Below, in pieces: positions 8,875 through 17,775 of a stretch of DNA of 64,000 nt. The notes under the pieces are model-generated. The model searched no databases, was not told the DNA's origin, and worked only from the letters and a program-made list of their open reading frames with translations. The stretch spans positions 62,001 through 126,000 of the forward strand of contig JAFEDS010000010.1 in the NCBI GenBank assembly GCA_018241505.1. The letters run 5' to 3'. Position 1 is the first letter of the stretch. Each line of letters starts with the position of its first letter. The translations under genes and the position numbers were made by a program. This stretch comes from Pseudomonadota bacterium. Its GTDB lineage: Bacteria > Pseudomonadota > Gammaproteobacteria > Steroidobacterales > Steroidobacteraceae.

Positions 8875-9078
8875 TCAGCTAACGGCGGTCCCGCAGAGTC
8901 GCTCGGCCTGGCGGCGGCGTTCGATCATCTCGACATTGCACGCGGCAATGAGCTTGCAGAATTTCTGCACGCGCGACTGATCATATTCACGGGACAGCTC
9001 GATTGCCTCGGCGGCAAGCTTTCCCAGCTCAATGAGGTCACTGTACTGCAGGGCCTTGATCTTGATGTGTGTGTCCAT
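8875..9078 (-). CDS. Small helical protein of unknown function
   Basis: 67 residues, predicted almost entirely helical with a regular charged/hydrophobic pattern (IKIKALQYSDLIELGKL, then EYDQSRVQKFCKLIAACN). There is no signal peptide or membrane helix. Composition is unlike an antisense artefact: few Arg/Pro/Gly runs and normal codon-position bias. The ATG at 9078 is preferred to a TTG at 9096. I do not recognise the family. The gene stands alone between the small secreted protein gene (start 8675) and the 0.5-kb non-coding stretch before the catalase-like gene. Confidence 0.5.
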   Translation of the reverse strand: MDTHIKIKALQYSDLIELGKLAAEAIELSREYDQSRVQKFCKLIAACNVEMIERRRQAERLCGTAVS

Positions 9079-9610
9079 GACTGTACTATCGCGCAACTTC
9101 GCGGCGCGCAGCGGGACCGACTTCCGACAATTGCCTCGTTGCAGCGCGCACGCGGCACGGCCACGGAACGTAGTTCACACATATTTTCCCGTTTTGTCAC
9201 ATTGGTGTCCGCACGCTGGCGTCACTCGCAACTCAACAGGCCTGCGTGACATCCGCCGGCAAATGACCTCGATCGCCCACAATCTGCCGGGAGCGTGTTG
9301 ACGGGAATGTTGGTCGCCACACCAACTTCGGTGGTGGCTTCCCCGGGCGCTTCCAATCGCCAATGGAAACTGGCGCCGTTGCAGAGGGGGTCTGCGGCCT
9401 CGAGGAGGCGCGCCGGGGAGCCGGATTGAACAGTACCTCCCGCGGCCTTTCGCCACAAACTACCATTGATCATATCGACATGACGCCGACGGATGTAACC
9501 CGGCTGTAACCTGCCGCCAGTTTGTGCAATAAAGCGCAACGGTGACAGGTCTATACTTCGAGCCGGCCACCGCGCCGTAAAGAAAATCAGCACACAATCA
9601 GGAAGGTATC
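9079..9610. other. Intergenic region upstream of the catalase-like gene
   Basis: About 530 bp without a credible gene; the frames present are short, Arg/Pro-rich and lack starts with ribosome-binding sites. The downstream half carries the catalase control region: a direct repeat TGTAACC-cggc-TGTAACC (9494-9511, 11-bp period) and a good -10 box TATACT (9552-9557) about 50 bp before the start codon. Nothing recognisable in 9100-9480. Confidence 0.5.
9494..9557 (+). promoter_or_regulatory. Putative promoter and tandem TGTAACC site
   Basis: Two copies of TGTAACC with 11-bp spacing, the geometry of OmpR/CpxR-family sites, lie about 40 bp upstream of TATACT. A related TGTAAC/TGTTAA pair sits in front of the response regulator gene at 17620. 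The regulator assignment is a guess. Confidence 0.35.
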
Positions 9611-10633
9611 ATGCACCCAGCTCGTTCAATCCGACGCGCCGTAGTCCCGGCTGCGCTGATCGCCATCTGCGGCGGGGTGAGCGCCGCGCTCGCCGCTGAT
9701 GCGCCCCCGGCTCCCCAGGAGCCTTTGCCGGTCGCTCTGGTTCATGCCTTCAACAAGTTGGCCGGTGGCCCTCATACGGGCTTCCGCGCGAATCATGCCA
9801 AAGGCGTTCTGGTCACGGGGACGTTCACGCCGTCCAAGGAGGCTCCCGGATTCAGCAAGGCGGCGCATTTTTCCAAGTCCGTGCCGGTTCTCGTGCGCTT
9901 CTCGGACCCGACTGGCGTCCCGAATATTCCGGACGCCAGCAAAGACGCGCGTCCCAATGGCATGGCCATCCGCTTCACCCTGCCTGACGGCGGCCACACA
10001 GACATTGTGAGCCTCGCTTCGAACAATGGTTTTCCAGTCGCCACTCCCGAAGAGTTTCTCCAGCTCCTCACGGCGATCGGCAACAGTGGACCCAACGCAC
10101 CCAAACCGACTCCCGTCGAACAGTTTCTCGGCTCGCATCCGTGGACCGCAAAGTGGGTCACCACCCCTCGCCCTGCGCCACAGAGCTTTGGCACCGCGGC
10201 TTTCTACGGCATCAACGCGTTCAAGTTTACCAACGCCAAGGGTGTTTCGCATTACGGGCGCTACGAGATTCTGCCGCTGGCCGGCGAGCATGCGTTGCCG
10301 GATGCGGAAGTGGCGAAGGCCGATCCAAACTACCTCATGGATGAGCTGCCGAAGCGCATCGCCGCGGGGCCGGTGAAGTTCAAACTGGCGGTACAGGTGG
10401 CCAAAGAGGGCGATCCCACCAACGATCCCACCAAGCTGTGGCCCGCCGATCGCCAGGTCATCGACCTGGGCGTCATCACCCTGAATGCAACAGTGAAAGA
10501 CCAAGTCAAGGAACAGAAGGCGCTGTTGTACAACCCCTTGTCACTGACCCCGGGAATCGAGGCGTCTGACGATCCGATCCTGGCGGCGCGCCCGCCGGCG
10601 TACGCAATCAGCTATACGCAGCGCGGAAACTGA
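9611..10633 (+). CDS. Periplasmic catalase-family peroxidase (SrpA-like)
   Basis: 340 residues of the small catalase-related haem protein family, which lacks the large C-terminal domains of classical catalases and generally acts as an organic peroxidase. Signal peptide 1-29 (AALAAD). The haem-pocket histidine is in FRANHAKGVLVTG, followed by the family's RFSDPTG and NGMAIRFTLPDGGHTD segments. A C-terminal tyrosine in PPAYAISYTQR is a candidate proximal ligand. AGGAAGG precedes the ATG. No cytochrome b561 gene, the frequent partner of this family, is adjacent. A peroxide-detoxifying periplasmic role is the likely one. Confidence 0.85.
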   Translation: MHPARSIRRAVVPAALIAICGGVSAALAADAPPAPQEPLPVALVHAFNKLAGGPHTGFRANHAKGVLVTGTFTPSKEAPGFSKAAHFSKSVPVLVRFSDPTGVPNIPDASKDARPNGMAIRFTLPDGGHTDIVSLASNNGFPVATPEEFLQLLTAIGNSGPNAPKPTPVEQFLGSHPWTAKWVTTPRPAPQSFGTAAFYGINAFKFTNAKGVSHYGRYEILPLAGEHALPDAEVAKADPNYLMDELPKRIAAGPVKFKLAVQVAKEGDPTNDPTKLWPADRQVIDLGVITLNATVKDQVKEQKALLYNPLSLTPGIEASDDPILAARPPAYAISYTQRGN

Positions 10634-10645
10634 CATCTGACACCG

Positions 10646-10672
10646 CGGGCGCTTGCAAAACGCAGGCGCCCG
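10646..10672. terminator. Hairpin behind the catalase-like gene
   Basis: Arms 10646-10656 and 10662-10672 pair over 11 positions with one G-T mismatch, with a loop of AAAAC. It lies between convergent catalase-like and cysS genes. There is no T-run, so intrinsic termination is uncertain. Confidence 0.4.
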
Positions 10673-10756
10673 TGAGGCGTCGCAGCTCCAGGCGCCCCGC
10701 GCCCCCACGCCGACGCGCGGCCACCACACCTCACACCTCAGCGCGCGACCGCGTCG

Positions 10757-12166
10757 CTACGCCCGCCGCCAAGTCGTCGTTCCGCCGGGCTTATCCTCCA
10801 GGATAACCCCCGCCTTCACCAGCTCATCGCGAATGCGATCCGACTCCGCCCAGTTCTTCGCCTTGCGCGCGGCAATGCGATCGGCAATGTGCTGTTCGAT
10901 TTCCACATCGCTCAAGCCAACTTCGGGTGCGCTGATGCGGGAGCGCAGCTTGAGAAACTGCTCGGGCGCCAACTGGGCCAATCCCAACACGCTGCCCAAA
11001 GACCGCAGCTCCCGGCCCAGGGCTGCCGCCTGCGCCAGCTTCTTCGGCTGACCCGTCGCTTTCGCGGTGTTGATTTCGCGAGTCATGTTCTGCAGCACCG
11101 CGATCGCCTCCGGCGTATTGAAGTCATCGTCCATGACTTCACGGAAACGCGCCGAATGCTCGCTTTCCACCAGCTCGGCCTCCGGCAGATCGCGCAACGC
11201 GGTGTAGATCCTGGACAGCGCACTGTCCGCCTGCTCGAGCTGATCCAGGGAATAGTTGATTGGGCCGCGGTAATGACTCGAGATCACGAAGTAGCGCAAC
11301 ACTTCCGGGTGGCGCAGCTTGGGCAGCACCTCGCGCACAGTGAAAAAGTTGCCGAGCGACTTCGACATCTTCTCGTTGTCGATGTTCACAAAGCCGTTGT
11401 GCATCCAGATGTTCGCGAACCGGTCGCCATTCGCGCCGCAGGATTGCGCGATCTCGTTCTCATGGTGCGGGAACTTCAGATCCATGCCGCCGCCGTGGAT
11501 GTCAAAGTGGGTGCCCAGCAGCTCGGTCGACATGGCCGAGCACTCGATGTGCCAGCCCGGCCTTCCTTTGCCCCAGGGCGAGTCCCAGGAAGGCTCGCCG
11601 GGCTTGGCCTGTTTCCACAGCACAAAATCCAGAGGGTCCCGCTTAGCCTCATCCACTTCCACACGGGCACCCGCGCGCAGGTCAGAGAGGCGTTTGCCCG
11701 AGAGCTTCCCGTACCCTTCGAACTTCGCGACTGCATACAACACATCGCCGTCATCCGCGACGTAGGCATACCCGTTGGCGAGCAGTTGCTCGATCATTTT
11801 GATGATTTCGGGTATGTACTGCGTAACCCGAGGTTCGTGGTCGGGACGCGCCAGCCCGAGACGCTCGGCATCCTCATCCATCGCCTGAATGAAGCGGCCG
11901 CTCACGGCCTCCATGGGCTCGTGGTTCTCCAGGCCGCGCCGGATGATCTTGTCGTCGATATCGGTGATGTTGCGGACGTACGTGAGATCAAACCCGCGAT
12001 AGCGCAGATAGCGGCTCACAACATCGAACACGGTCAACATGCGCGCATGGCCGATATGAATGTAGTCGTACACGGTCATGCCGCAGACATACATGCGCAG
12101 CTTTCCCGGGTTGATCGGCTTCAGGGGCTCCTTCTCGCCCGTCATCGAATTGTGGATGCGTATCAT
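10757..12166 (-). CDS. cysS: Cysteinyl-tRNA synthetase
   Basis: 469 residues, standard length. Class I synthetase that charges tRNA-Cys. HIGH motif as HIGHARM (about 37-43), KMSKS as KMSKSLGN (about 266-273), and the zinc ligands typical of CysRS in CGMTVYDY, the WHIECSAM segment and [14 protein letters not shown]. The stop of gltX lies 6 bp upstream, so gltX-cysS form an operon read on the minus strand. Confidence 0.97.
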   Translation of the reverse strand: MIRIHNSMTGEKEPLKPINPGKLRMYVCGMTVYDYIHIGHARMLTVFDVVSRYLRYRGFDLTYVRNITDIDDKIIRRGLENHEPMEAVSGRFIQAMDEDAERLGLARPDHEPRVTQYIPEIIKMIEQLLANGYAYVADDGDVLYAVAKFEGYGKLSGKRLSDLRAGARVEVDEAKRDPLDFVLWKQAKPGEPSWDSPWGKGRPGWHIECSAMSTELLGTHFDIHGGGMDLKFPHHENEIAQSCGANGDRFANIWMHNGFVNIDNEKMSKSLGNFFTVREVLPKLRHPEVLRYFVISSHYRGPINYSLDQLEQADSALSRIYTALRDLPEAELVESEHSARFREVMDDDFNTPEAIAVLQNMTREINTAKATGQPKKLAQAAALGRELRSLGSVLGLAQLAPEQFLKLRSRISAPEVGLSDVEIEQHIADRIAARKAKNWAESDRIRDELVKAGVILEDKPGGTTTWRRA

Positions 12167-12172
12167 GTTTCC

Positions 12173-13612
12173 TCAGGCAAAACGGGCCAGTCGCTCGCGG
12201 GCTTTCCCGGGCGGCATGGCTTTCAACAAGGGAGCCAACTCGGGACCATGCGCGACACCCGTCAGGGCCGCGCGTAACGGCATATACAGGGCCGCGCCCT
12301 TCTTGCCGGTCGCTGCACGCACCGCATTCGCGATGGCCGGCAGGTCATTCCCATGCGCGGACGCCGCCTCGGCGGCCGCCGCAAAATAACTCTTGCCCGC
12401 CTCTTGTACCAGTTGCTGTTCCGCGGCGGGTAGCGCCGGGAGGTCACCAAACACGATGTCAACCCAGGTACGCGCGTCTTCGGGCAGCACGAGGTTGGGC
12501 AGAACCGCGGCAATGAAGGTGTGGGCAGCAGCGGGGCCCAGGCCTTTGGGCAGGACCGGGTCCAACCAGCGCAGCGCTTCTTCAGGGCTCAGGCGATGAG
12601 CCGCTTCCTTCTGCCAGACATGCAACTGTTGCTCATCGAAGCGTGCCGGAGAACGGCCGAGGTGCGTGGAGTCAAAGGCGCGAGCCATTTCCTCCAAGGA
12701 TAGAAACCCGTGCTCGGGCGTGGAATGACCCAGACGAAACAGGTGATTCGTCATCGCCTGTGGCAGGTAGCCGCGCTCCCGGTATTCGCGCACGCTCGTC
12801 GCGCCGTGACGTTTCGACAGCGGCGAACCGTCACTCCCAACAATCAGGGAGACATGCCCATAGCTGGGCGCACGCAGACCGAGAGCCTCGAGGATCATCA
12901 ACTGGCGAGGCGTGTTCGTCAGGTGATCCTCACCCCGCAGCACGTGGGTAACACCCATGTCCGCATCGTCAACCGCATTGCAGAAGAAAAAGGCGGCGGT
13001 TCCGTCAGCGCGCCGCACGACAAAGTCGCCGATGTCGTCTGACAGGAAGCTCTGGGACCCGTGCACAAAATCCACGAACTCGATCCGGCGGCCGAGCGGC
13101 ACCCGAAACCGGGTGGTCGGCTTCAAACCGGCCTGAGCCTTCGTCTGCCGCTGTTCAGGCGAAAGATCGCGGCACGTCCCGGCGTAACGCGGTGGCCGTC
13201 CCGATGCGAGCTGGGCACGCCGCGACGCTTCGAGCTCGAGCGGGGTGCAGTAGCAGGGGTAGACGGCATTGCGCTTTTCCAGCTCGGCGAAGTAGCGAGC
13301 GTAAAACTCGAGCCGCTGCGACTGGCGGTACGGGCCCCGGGCATCCTCGCGATCGGGCCCGGCCTCCCAGCGCATTCCCAGCCATTTCAGGTCCTCGATC
13401 AATGCCGCTGTGTGCTGGTCCTTACTGCGCTCGGCATCCGTATCCTCGATTCGAAGCAGGAAGCGCCCACCCGCTCCGTGATGGGCCAGTAGATAGTTAA
13501 ATAACGCCGTACGCGCATTTCCCAGGTGCAGCTCACCGGTGGGACTCGGTGCAAAACGTGTCGTCTGTGGCTGACCGAACGTCTCGGCCGGCGAAGTGTC
13601 CATTGCGCTCAT
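12173..13612 (-). CDS. gltX: Glutamyl-tRNA synthetase (HLGN-type)
   Basis: 479-residue class I synthetase. The ATP-site motif is APSPTGELHLGNAR and the KMSKS loop is LSKRHG. A zinc-site pattern CYC...C lies at about residues 118-146 (YPCYCTPLE, YAGTCRDL). The HxGN form of the first motif, rather than HIGG, is what I associate with GltX2-type enzymes, some of which charge tRNA-Gln. The anticodon-binding C-terminal helical domain is present. Whether this is the only GltX of the genome cannot be seen. It is first gene of the gltX-cysS operon. Confidence 0.93.
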   Translation of the reverse strand: MSAMDTSPAETFGQPQTTRFAPSPTGELHLGNARTALFNYLLAHHGAGGRFLLRIEDTDAERSKDQHTAALIEDLKWLGMRWEAGPDREDARGPYRQSQRLEFYARYFAELEKRNAVYPCYCTPLELEASRRAQLASGRPPRYAGTCRDLSPEQRQTKAQAGLKPTTRFRVPLGRRIEFVDFVHGSQSFLSDDIGDFVVRRADGTAAFFFCNAVDDADMGVTHVLRGEDHLTNTPRQLMILEALGLRAPSYGHVSLIVGSDGSPLSKRHGATSVREYRERGYLPQAMTNHLFRLGHSTPEHGFLSLEEMARAFDSTHLGRSPARFDEQQLHVWQKEAAHRLSPEEALRWLDPVLPKGLGPAAAHTFIAAVLPNLVLPEDARTWVDIVFGDLPALPAAEQQLVQEAGKSYFAAAAEAASAHGNDLPAIANAVRAATGKKGAALYMPLRAALTGVAHGPELAPLLKAMPPGKARERLARFA

Positions 13613-13647
13613 GGTGTGATGTTACGGGACCCACCGGCCGCCGCGCT

Positions 13648-13656
13648 TGGTAGAAT
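13648..13656 (+). promoter_or_regulatory. Extended -10 promoter upstream of the cyclophilin gene
   Basis: TGGTAGAAT matches TGn plus a -10 hexamer. The 13-mer TGGTAGAATTGCG is repeated exactly in front of the FimX-like gene (40864-40876). Confidence 0.45.
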
Positions 13657-13719
13657 TGCGGGTCGGTCACGATGGCAGAACAGGCACCGTACCGGCAATA
13701 CATATGGAGACGAGGCTCG

Positions 13720-14406
13720 ATGCGCATAACTCCCCGGAACTGGATCTGCAACCGACTGGCGTCCGTACTGCTCCTGCTGAGCGGGCTGCTGGTTCACTCT
13801 GCCGCGCCCGCGGCGGATCAGCCCCCGCAGGTCCGGGTTTCCACCAATATGGGCGATTTTGTGATTGAGCTGATGCCCGACCGGGCGCCCCTGACGGTCG
13901 CGAATTTCCTGCGCTACGTGAAGGAAGGCTACTACTCCGATACCCTGATTCATCGGGTGGTGGCCAATTTCGTCATTCAGGGCGGCGGTCACTCGGCCAC
14001 CGATCTGAAGCTCAAGGCCGTGCACGACCCGGTCAACAACGAGTCCGGCAATGGCTTGCAGAACAAGCGCGGCACCGTGGGCCTGGCGCGCGGTGAAGCA
14101 CCCCATTCCGGCAACGCCCAGTTCTACGTGAATCTGGTCGATAATCCGGACCTGGATCCACTGCCCACGCGCTGGGGATATGCGGTTTTCGGAAAAGTCG
14201 TACAAGGCATGGATGTCGTCGACCGCATCGGTGTGACACCCACAGGGGCCTCCGGACCGTTCAAAGCCGATACGCCCTTGAAGCCGGTCATTATCAACAA
14301 GATCGAGCTGCTCGATGCCGCTTCCCAAGCGGCCACGGCGCCGGCCGCGCCCGTCGCAACGCCCGTAGCCCCGTCATCCCAGGACAACATCCTGTCGCCC
14401 AAATGA
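13720..14406 (+). CDS. Periplasmic peptidyl-prolyl cis-trans isomerase, cyclophilin type
   Basis: 228 residues. Signal peptide to about residue 32 (SAAPAAD), then a cyclophilin domain with FHR-equivalent LIHRVVANFVIQGGG, the GxAR segment VGLARGEAPHSGNAQFYVNL and FGKVVQGMDVVD. It catalyses proline isomerisation in envelope proteins, like PpiA. A Pro/Ala/Val-rich tail (about 195-228) follows the domain. The ATG at 13720 is chosen because GGAGACGAGG precedes it and it gives a proper signal peptide. The last bases overlap lpxH (ATGA). Confidence 0.92.
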   Translation: MRITPRNWICNRLASVLLLLSGLLVHSAAPAADQPPQVRVSTNMGDFVIELMPDRAPLTVANFLRYVKEGYYSDTLIHRVVANFVIQGGGHSATDLKLKAVHDPVNNESGNGLQNKRGTVGLARGEAPHSGNAQFYVNLVDNPDLDPLPTRWGYAVFGKVVQGMDVVDRIGVTPTGASGPFKADTPLKPVIINKIELLDAASQAATAPAAPVATPVAPSSQDNILSPK

Positions 14407-15125
14407 GCCGGCTCTTCGTATCCGATGTGCACCTGGATGCCGGCACACCTGAGGCGAATGAGCAGTTTCTCGAGTTCCTGCGCCAGCACGCCGCGAGCGC
14501 GGAAGCGCTGTACATCCTGGGCGACCTGTTCGAGGCCTGGGTCGGCGACGATGATCCCGACCCGACCAAAGCGCGCATTTGCGCGGGGCTGCGGGAGTTG
14601 ACCGCAAGCGGTGTCGGTTGCTTCGTGCTTCACGGCAACCGCGACTTTCTCATCGGACGCGATTTCTGCCGCAAGACCGGCAGCCGCCTCCTGGCGGATC
14701 CAATCGTCACCGAAATTGACGGCGAACGAGTGTTACTGACGCATGGCGATGCCCTGTGCACCGATGATCACTCGTACCAAGAGTTGCGCAGCACGGTCCG
14801 GACACCCGAGTGGCAGAGACGCTTTCTCGCGTTGCCGCTGGCAGACCGCGAGTTGCTCGCCAATCAGGCGCGTGCCGGCAGCAAAGACCACATGGCCCGT
14901 GCGATTCCGACCATCATGGATGTCAATGAGGATGCGGTTTCAACCGCCTACCGGGCGACCCGCGTGCGCCGGATCATTCACGGGCACACCCATCGCCCGG
15001 GGATCCATGAGACGGAGATTGAAGGCGAGCCGGCTCATCGGATGGTGCTCGGTGCCTGGTATGAGCAGGGAAGTTACATTCAGTATGAGAAGGGAAGCTA
15101 TGAGCTGCGCAACCTTCCACGGTAA
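14403..15125 (+). CDS. lpxH: UDP-2,3-diacylglucosamine diphosphatase
   Basis: 240-residue calcineurin-like phosphoesterase that makes lipid X in lipid A biosynthesis, peripheral at the inner membrane. Metal-binding blocks are intact: SDVHLDAG (residues 4-11), GDLFEAWVGDD, HGNRDFLIG, LLTHGDALCTDD and HGHTHRPG. Translationally coupled to the cyclophilin gene by ATGA, an arrangement also seen for ppiB-lpxH in other gammaproteobacteria. Confidence 0.96.
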   Translation: MSRLFVSDVHLDAGTPEANEQFLEFLRQHAASAEALYILGDLFEAWVGDDDPDPTKARICAGLRELTASGVGCFVLHGNRDFLIGRDFCRKTGSRLLADPIVTEIDGERVLLTHGDALCTDDHSYQELRSTVRTPEWQRRFLALPLADRELLANQARAGSKDHMARAIPTIMDVNEDAVSTAYRATRVRRIIHGHTHRPGIHETEIEGEPAHRMVLGAWYEQGSYIQYEKGSYELRNLPR

Positions 15126-15146
15126 TTGACGGGCACGACCGCCACC

Positions 15147-15314
15147 TCAGTGCGGGCGTCCCGGCGGTCCCCGCTCAGCCATCAACACGTCACACTTCTC
15201 GAGCCGATCGGGCGTGATTATGGGTGTCAGCTTGGCCAACGTGTCCTTCTGTGCCTGTTCGTGTGCGGCCTTCATCTGCTCGAAGGTGGGGCGGGTTCCG
15301 GAAGCTTGCGCCTG
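15147..15314 (-). pseudogene. Remnant of a Spy/CpxP-like periplasmic protein gene
   Basis: Directly after the histidine kinase stop, 55 sense codons continue on the minus strand: TFEQMKAAHEQAQ, KDTLAKLTPIITPDRLEKCD, and a Pro/Gly end GPPGRPH. The middle resembles the C-terminus of small periplasmic LTPxQ-type proteins, which typically read LTPEQRAK in this position. No start codon, signal peptide or N-terminal half remains, so I call it a decayed gene end. The frame happens to match that of the kinase, separated only by its TAG. A short functional peptide from the internal ATG (42 residues) is an alternative. Confidence 0.4.
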
Positions 15315-16904
15315 CTACGCCCGAGGCAGCGTCACAACCGCCTCGAGCCCGCGCACCGGCAGATTCCGCAAAATCAGCGAACCACCATGGGCCTGTATGA
15401 GATCGCGCGCGATGCTCAACCCGAGACCACTGCCACCGGTATCCCGGTTGCGCGAGAATTCCAACCGATAGAACGGCTCAAACACCCGTTCCAACTCGTC
15501 CGCGGGGATCCCGGGCCCAGCATCGCGGACGCGGATGACCAGCGCGGCACCGTCTTCGACCACAACAGTGGCCTGCGAGCCGAATTTCACGGCATTGTCG
15601 ATGAGGTTGGTCAAACACCGGCGCAACGCCTGGGGTTTACCGAGTATGGAGCGTGTTGCATGCCCCTGAATGGCGACCTGTGCACTCATTTCGGCAAACT
15701 CCGATTGCAGGGTCGCGAGCAGGTCGTTGATGTCAATGGCGGTGAAGGCCTCGTTGTCATCGAGGCCCCGGAACAAGGCGAGCGCCCCGTGCACCATGCT
15801 CTCCATTTCATCGAGCTGCCTGCCCAACTTCCCTTGCGTCACCGAGTCATCCAGCATTTCCACTTGCAGCCGCAGGCGCGTCAACGGAGTTTTCAGATCG
15901 TGCGACATCGCGGCGAGCACGCGGCTGCGGCTGTCCAGGTAGCGCTGCATCCGATCCTGCATGGTGTTGAATGCGCGCGCCGCATTGCGTATTTCCCTTG
16001 CGCCGCTTTCGGCAATCCTTGGCTGGCGCAGATTGCGGCCGACGCTGTCAGCGGCTCGTGCCAGCTCGGAAAGCGGACGGGTGATGCTGCGTGCAACCAC
16101 AAAAAGCGCAATGGACATCACGATGACCAGCAACGCCAGGTTCATGAAAAGACCGCGGGGCAATGGCGCACCACGCGCATAGCGTGTTACCCGAAACACC
16201 GTTGTGTAGCCGTCGGGGAATTTGATCTTCGCATCGTAGAAATCCGCACCGGTGTCCCGCGCCTCTGCAAACAGGGGACCCCCGATGGGAATAGCCCGCC
16301 GAGTTGGATCGGTTGTGTGCGACACTTCCACCGCAAACGCCGGCCCCAGGTCCTTGTGAAGCTGATCTTCGAACGCCGGCTCGAAGTCGCCGGCCTTTGT
16401 GAATGGCACAACAGCGGGATACGTGGTGGCTCGCAGGATGAGACTACGGGTGTCCTCGTGCGGGGGACCCACTGGCATCGGCGGCCGATGACCGCCGCGC
16501 GGGGCCCTCGAGCTCTGCGGCGGCCCCGAATGTCCCGGCGGCATGGGATCATCCATTCCAGGCGGTGGCGCTGGTGGTGGCGGCGCGCCGTTCGGGCCTG
16601 CTTCCGGTGCCGCAACGAGACCATCGCGAAACATCACCGCATCCGGTGGCCGATGTCCAAAGCGCCAGGGGCGCTCGGTCAGCCGGCTGATCATCGCGGC
16701 CCGTTCCGTGTCGTCCATGCCCTGAAGCAGGGTGGTGACTTCGGCAATCCGACGCGACCACTCGCGCACACTGCCTTGCAAAATGAAGCGTTCGCGCTCG
16801 CGCGCGACCATCACCAGGCTCACAACCTGGGCAAGCAGCAAAGCAACAATGGAGGCCGCCATCAGTCGCCCGAAAAGCGACTGCGGCCACAAACGGACGG
16901 TCAT
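15315..16904 (-). CDS. Two-component sensor histidine kinase with Pro-rich periplasmic insert
   Basis: 529-residue inner-membrane kinase of the EnvZ/CpxA class. TM1 about 10-33, periplasmic domain 34-251, TM2 about 252-271, HAMP, then the dimerisation box MSHDLKTPLTRLRL with phospho-acceptor H335, and the ATPase N-box NLIDNAVKFG and G-boxes (DAGPGIP, GGSGLGLSI). The periplasmic domain contains a low-complexity Pro/Gly/His stretch (about 107-149, including APPPPAPPPG) not found in EnvZ. Such polyproline runs normally need EF-P for smooth translation, and the EF-P system is encoded 20 kb away. Coupled to the regulator gene by ATGA overlap at 16901-16904. Confidence 0.93.
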   Translation of the reverse strand: MTVRLWPQSLFGRLMAASIVALLLAQVVSLVMVARERERFILQGSVREWSRRIAEVTTLLQGMDDTERAAMISRLTERPWRFGHRPPDAVMFRDGLVAAPEAGPNGAPPPPAPPPGMDDPMPPGHSGPPQSSRAPRGGHRPPMPVGPPHEDTRSLILRATTYPAVVPFTKAGDFEPAFEDQLHKDLGPAFAVEVSHTTDPTRRAIPIGGPLFAEARDTGADFYDAKIKFPDGYTTVFRVTRYARGAPLPRGLFMNLALLVIVMSIALFVVARSITRPLSELARAADSVGRNLRQPRIAESGAREIRNAARAFNTMQDRMQRYLDSRSRVLAAMSHDLKTPLTRLRLQVEMLDDSVTQGKLGRQLDEMESMVHGALALFRGLDDNEAFTAIDINDLLATLQSEFAEMSAQVAIQGHATRSILGKPQALRRCLTNLIDNAVKFGSQATVVVEDGAALVIRVRDAGPGIPADELERVFEPFYRLEFSRNRDTGGSGLGLSIARDLIQAHGGSLILRNLPVRGLEAVVTLPRA

Positions 16905-17620
16905 TGCGTCTGAACCGGAACTCCGACCACGTAACCCTCGCCGTAAACGGTCTTGATGATCTGCGGTGCGCGCGCATCGTCACCCAGGATCTGGCGCAGC
17001 CGGCTGACCCTGACATCGATGCTCCGATCGAAGGGATCGGCTTCCCTGCCCCGCAACAGCTCGGTGAGCTGGGCCCGGCTCAGCACTCGATTCGCGGACG
17101 ACAGCAGCACCGCGAGCAGCCGATATTCCGCGCCGCTCAATGCAACATCCTTACCCTCGTTGTCGGTCAGGGTGCGTGTTGTTGTGTCGAGTTTCCAGTT
17201 GCCGAACGCGAATCCCCGCACCGACTCGGGGCTCGGGTCGCGCGGCGCGTGTGCCGAGCGTCGCAACACCGCGCGGATGCGGCCCAGCAGCTCGCGTGGA
17301 TTGAATGGTTTCGGCAGATAGTCATCGGCACCCAGCTCGAGACCAACAATACGATCGACATCCTCACCCCGGGCGGTGAGCATGATGATCGGCACCTGTG
17401 AACGCGTGCGCAATTCGCGGCAGATGGACAGCCCATCCTCACCCGGCAACATCAGATCCAGCACGACCAGATCGACGCGCGTCCGCTCCATCACACGCCG
17501 CATCTCCTTGCCTTCCGCCACGGCCGTCGTGCGAAAATCGTGCTTGTCGAGATACTGGCTGAGTAACGTGCGAATTTCGCGGTCGTCATCGACAATGACG
17601 AGATGGGGACGATCGGTCAT
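16901..17620 (-). CDS. OmpR-family response regulator
   Basis: 239 residues: receiver domain with acidic pair D11/D12, phospho-acceptor D55 (LVVLDLMLPG) and K in DDYLPKPF, then a winged-helix DNA-binding domain with LSGAEYRLLAVLL and DVRVSRLRQILGDD. The ATG at 17620 (AGGAAAG just upstream) begins exactly at the receiver; the frame extends 56 codons upstream without family similarity. Partner of the kinase at 15315. The divergent lipoprotein gene at 17776 is a natural target candidate. Confidence 0.94.
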   Translation of the reverse strand: MTDRPHLVIVDDDREIRTLLSQYLDKHDFRTTAVAEGKEMRRVMERTRVDLVVLDLMLPGEDGLSICRELRTRSQVPIIMLTARGEDVDRIVGLELGADDYLPKPFNPRELLGRIRAVLRRSAHAPRDPSPESVRGFAFGNWKLDTTTRTLTDNEGKDVALSGAEYRLLAVLLSSANRVLSRAQLTELLRGREADPFDRSIDVRVSRLRQILGDDARAPQIIKTVYGEGYVVGVPVQTQ

Positions 17621-17634
17621 CTTTCCTCGGTGCT

Positions 17635-17650
17635 TGTAACAAACTGTTAA
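17635..17650. promoter_or_regulatory. TGTAAC/TGTTAA direct-repeat site
   Basis: TGTAAC (17635-17640) and TGTTAA (17645-17650) are spaced 10 bp apart in the divergent gap between the regulator and the lipoprotein gene. This is the half-site spacing of OmpR-family regulators, so autoregulation is plausible. The remaining gap holds an AT-rich patch (17660-17690) that could be the lipoprotein promoter. Confidence 0.35.
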
Positions 17651-17775
17651 GCGTTGCGGCGGCAGCGCCGCAGTCAACTTTAGTCTTAATTTGGCGCCAG
17701 TGCTAACAATGAACTTCCGGCGGCGGCACCGAGTCGAAGGCCGCGGGAACTCCTGGCGCAAAGGGCAACTCGAGA

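Noticed and set aside
9222-9593. 123-residue frame in the catalase upstream region
   Set aside because: TTG/ATG starts without ribosome-binding site, Arg/Pro-rich, no recognisable domain; the region carries promoter-like elements instead.
10889-12277. 462-residue frame on the plus strand
   Set aside because: Antisense to cysS, which has every synthetase motif.
15126-16913. 595-residue open frame on the plus strand
   Set aside because: Antisense to the histidine kinase gene; Arg/His/Pro-rich with no domain or start signal, while the minus strand encodes a complete kinase.
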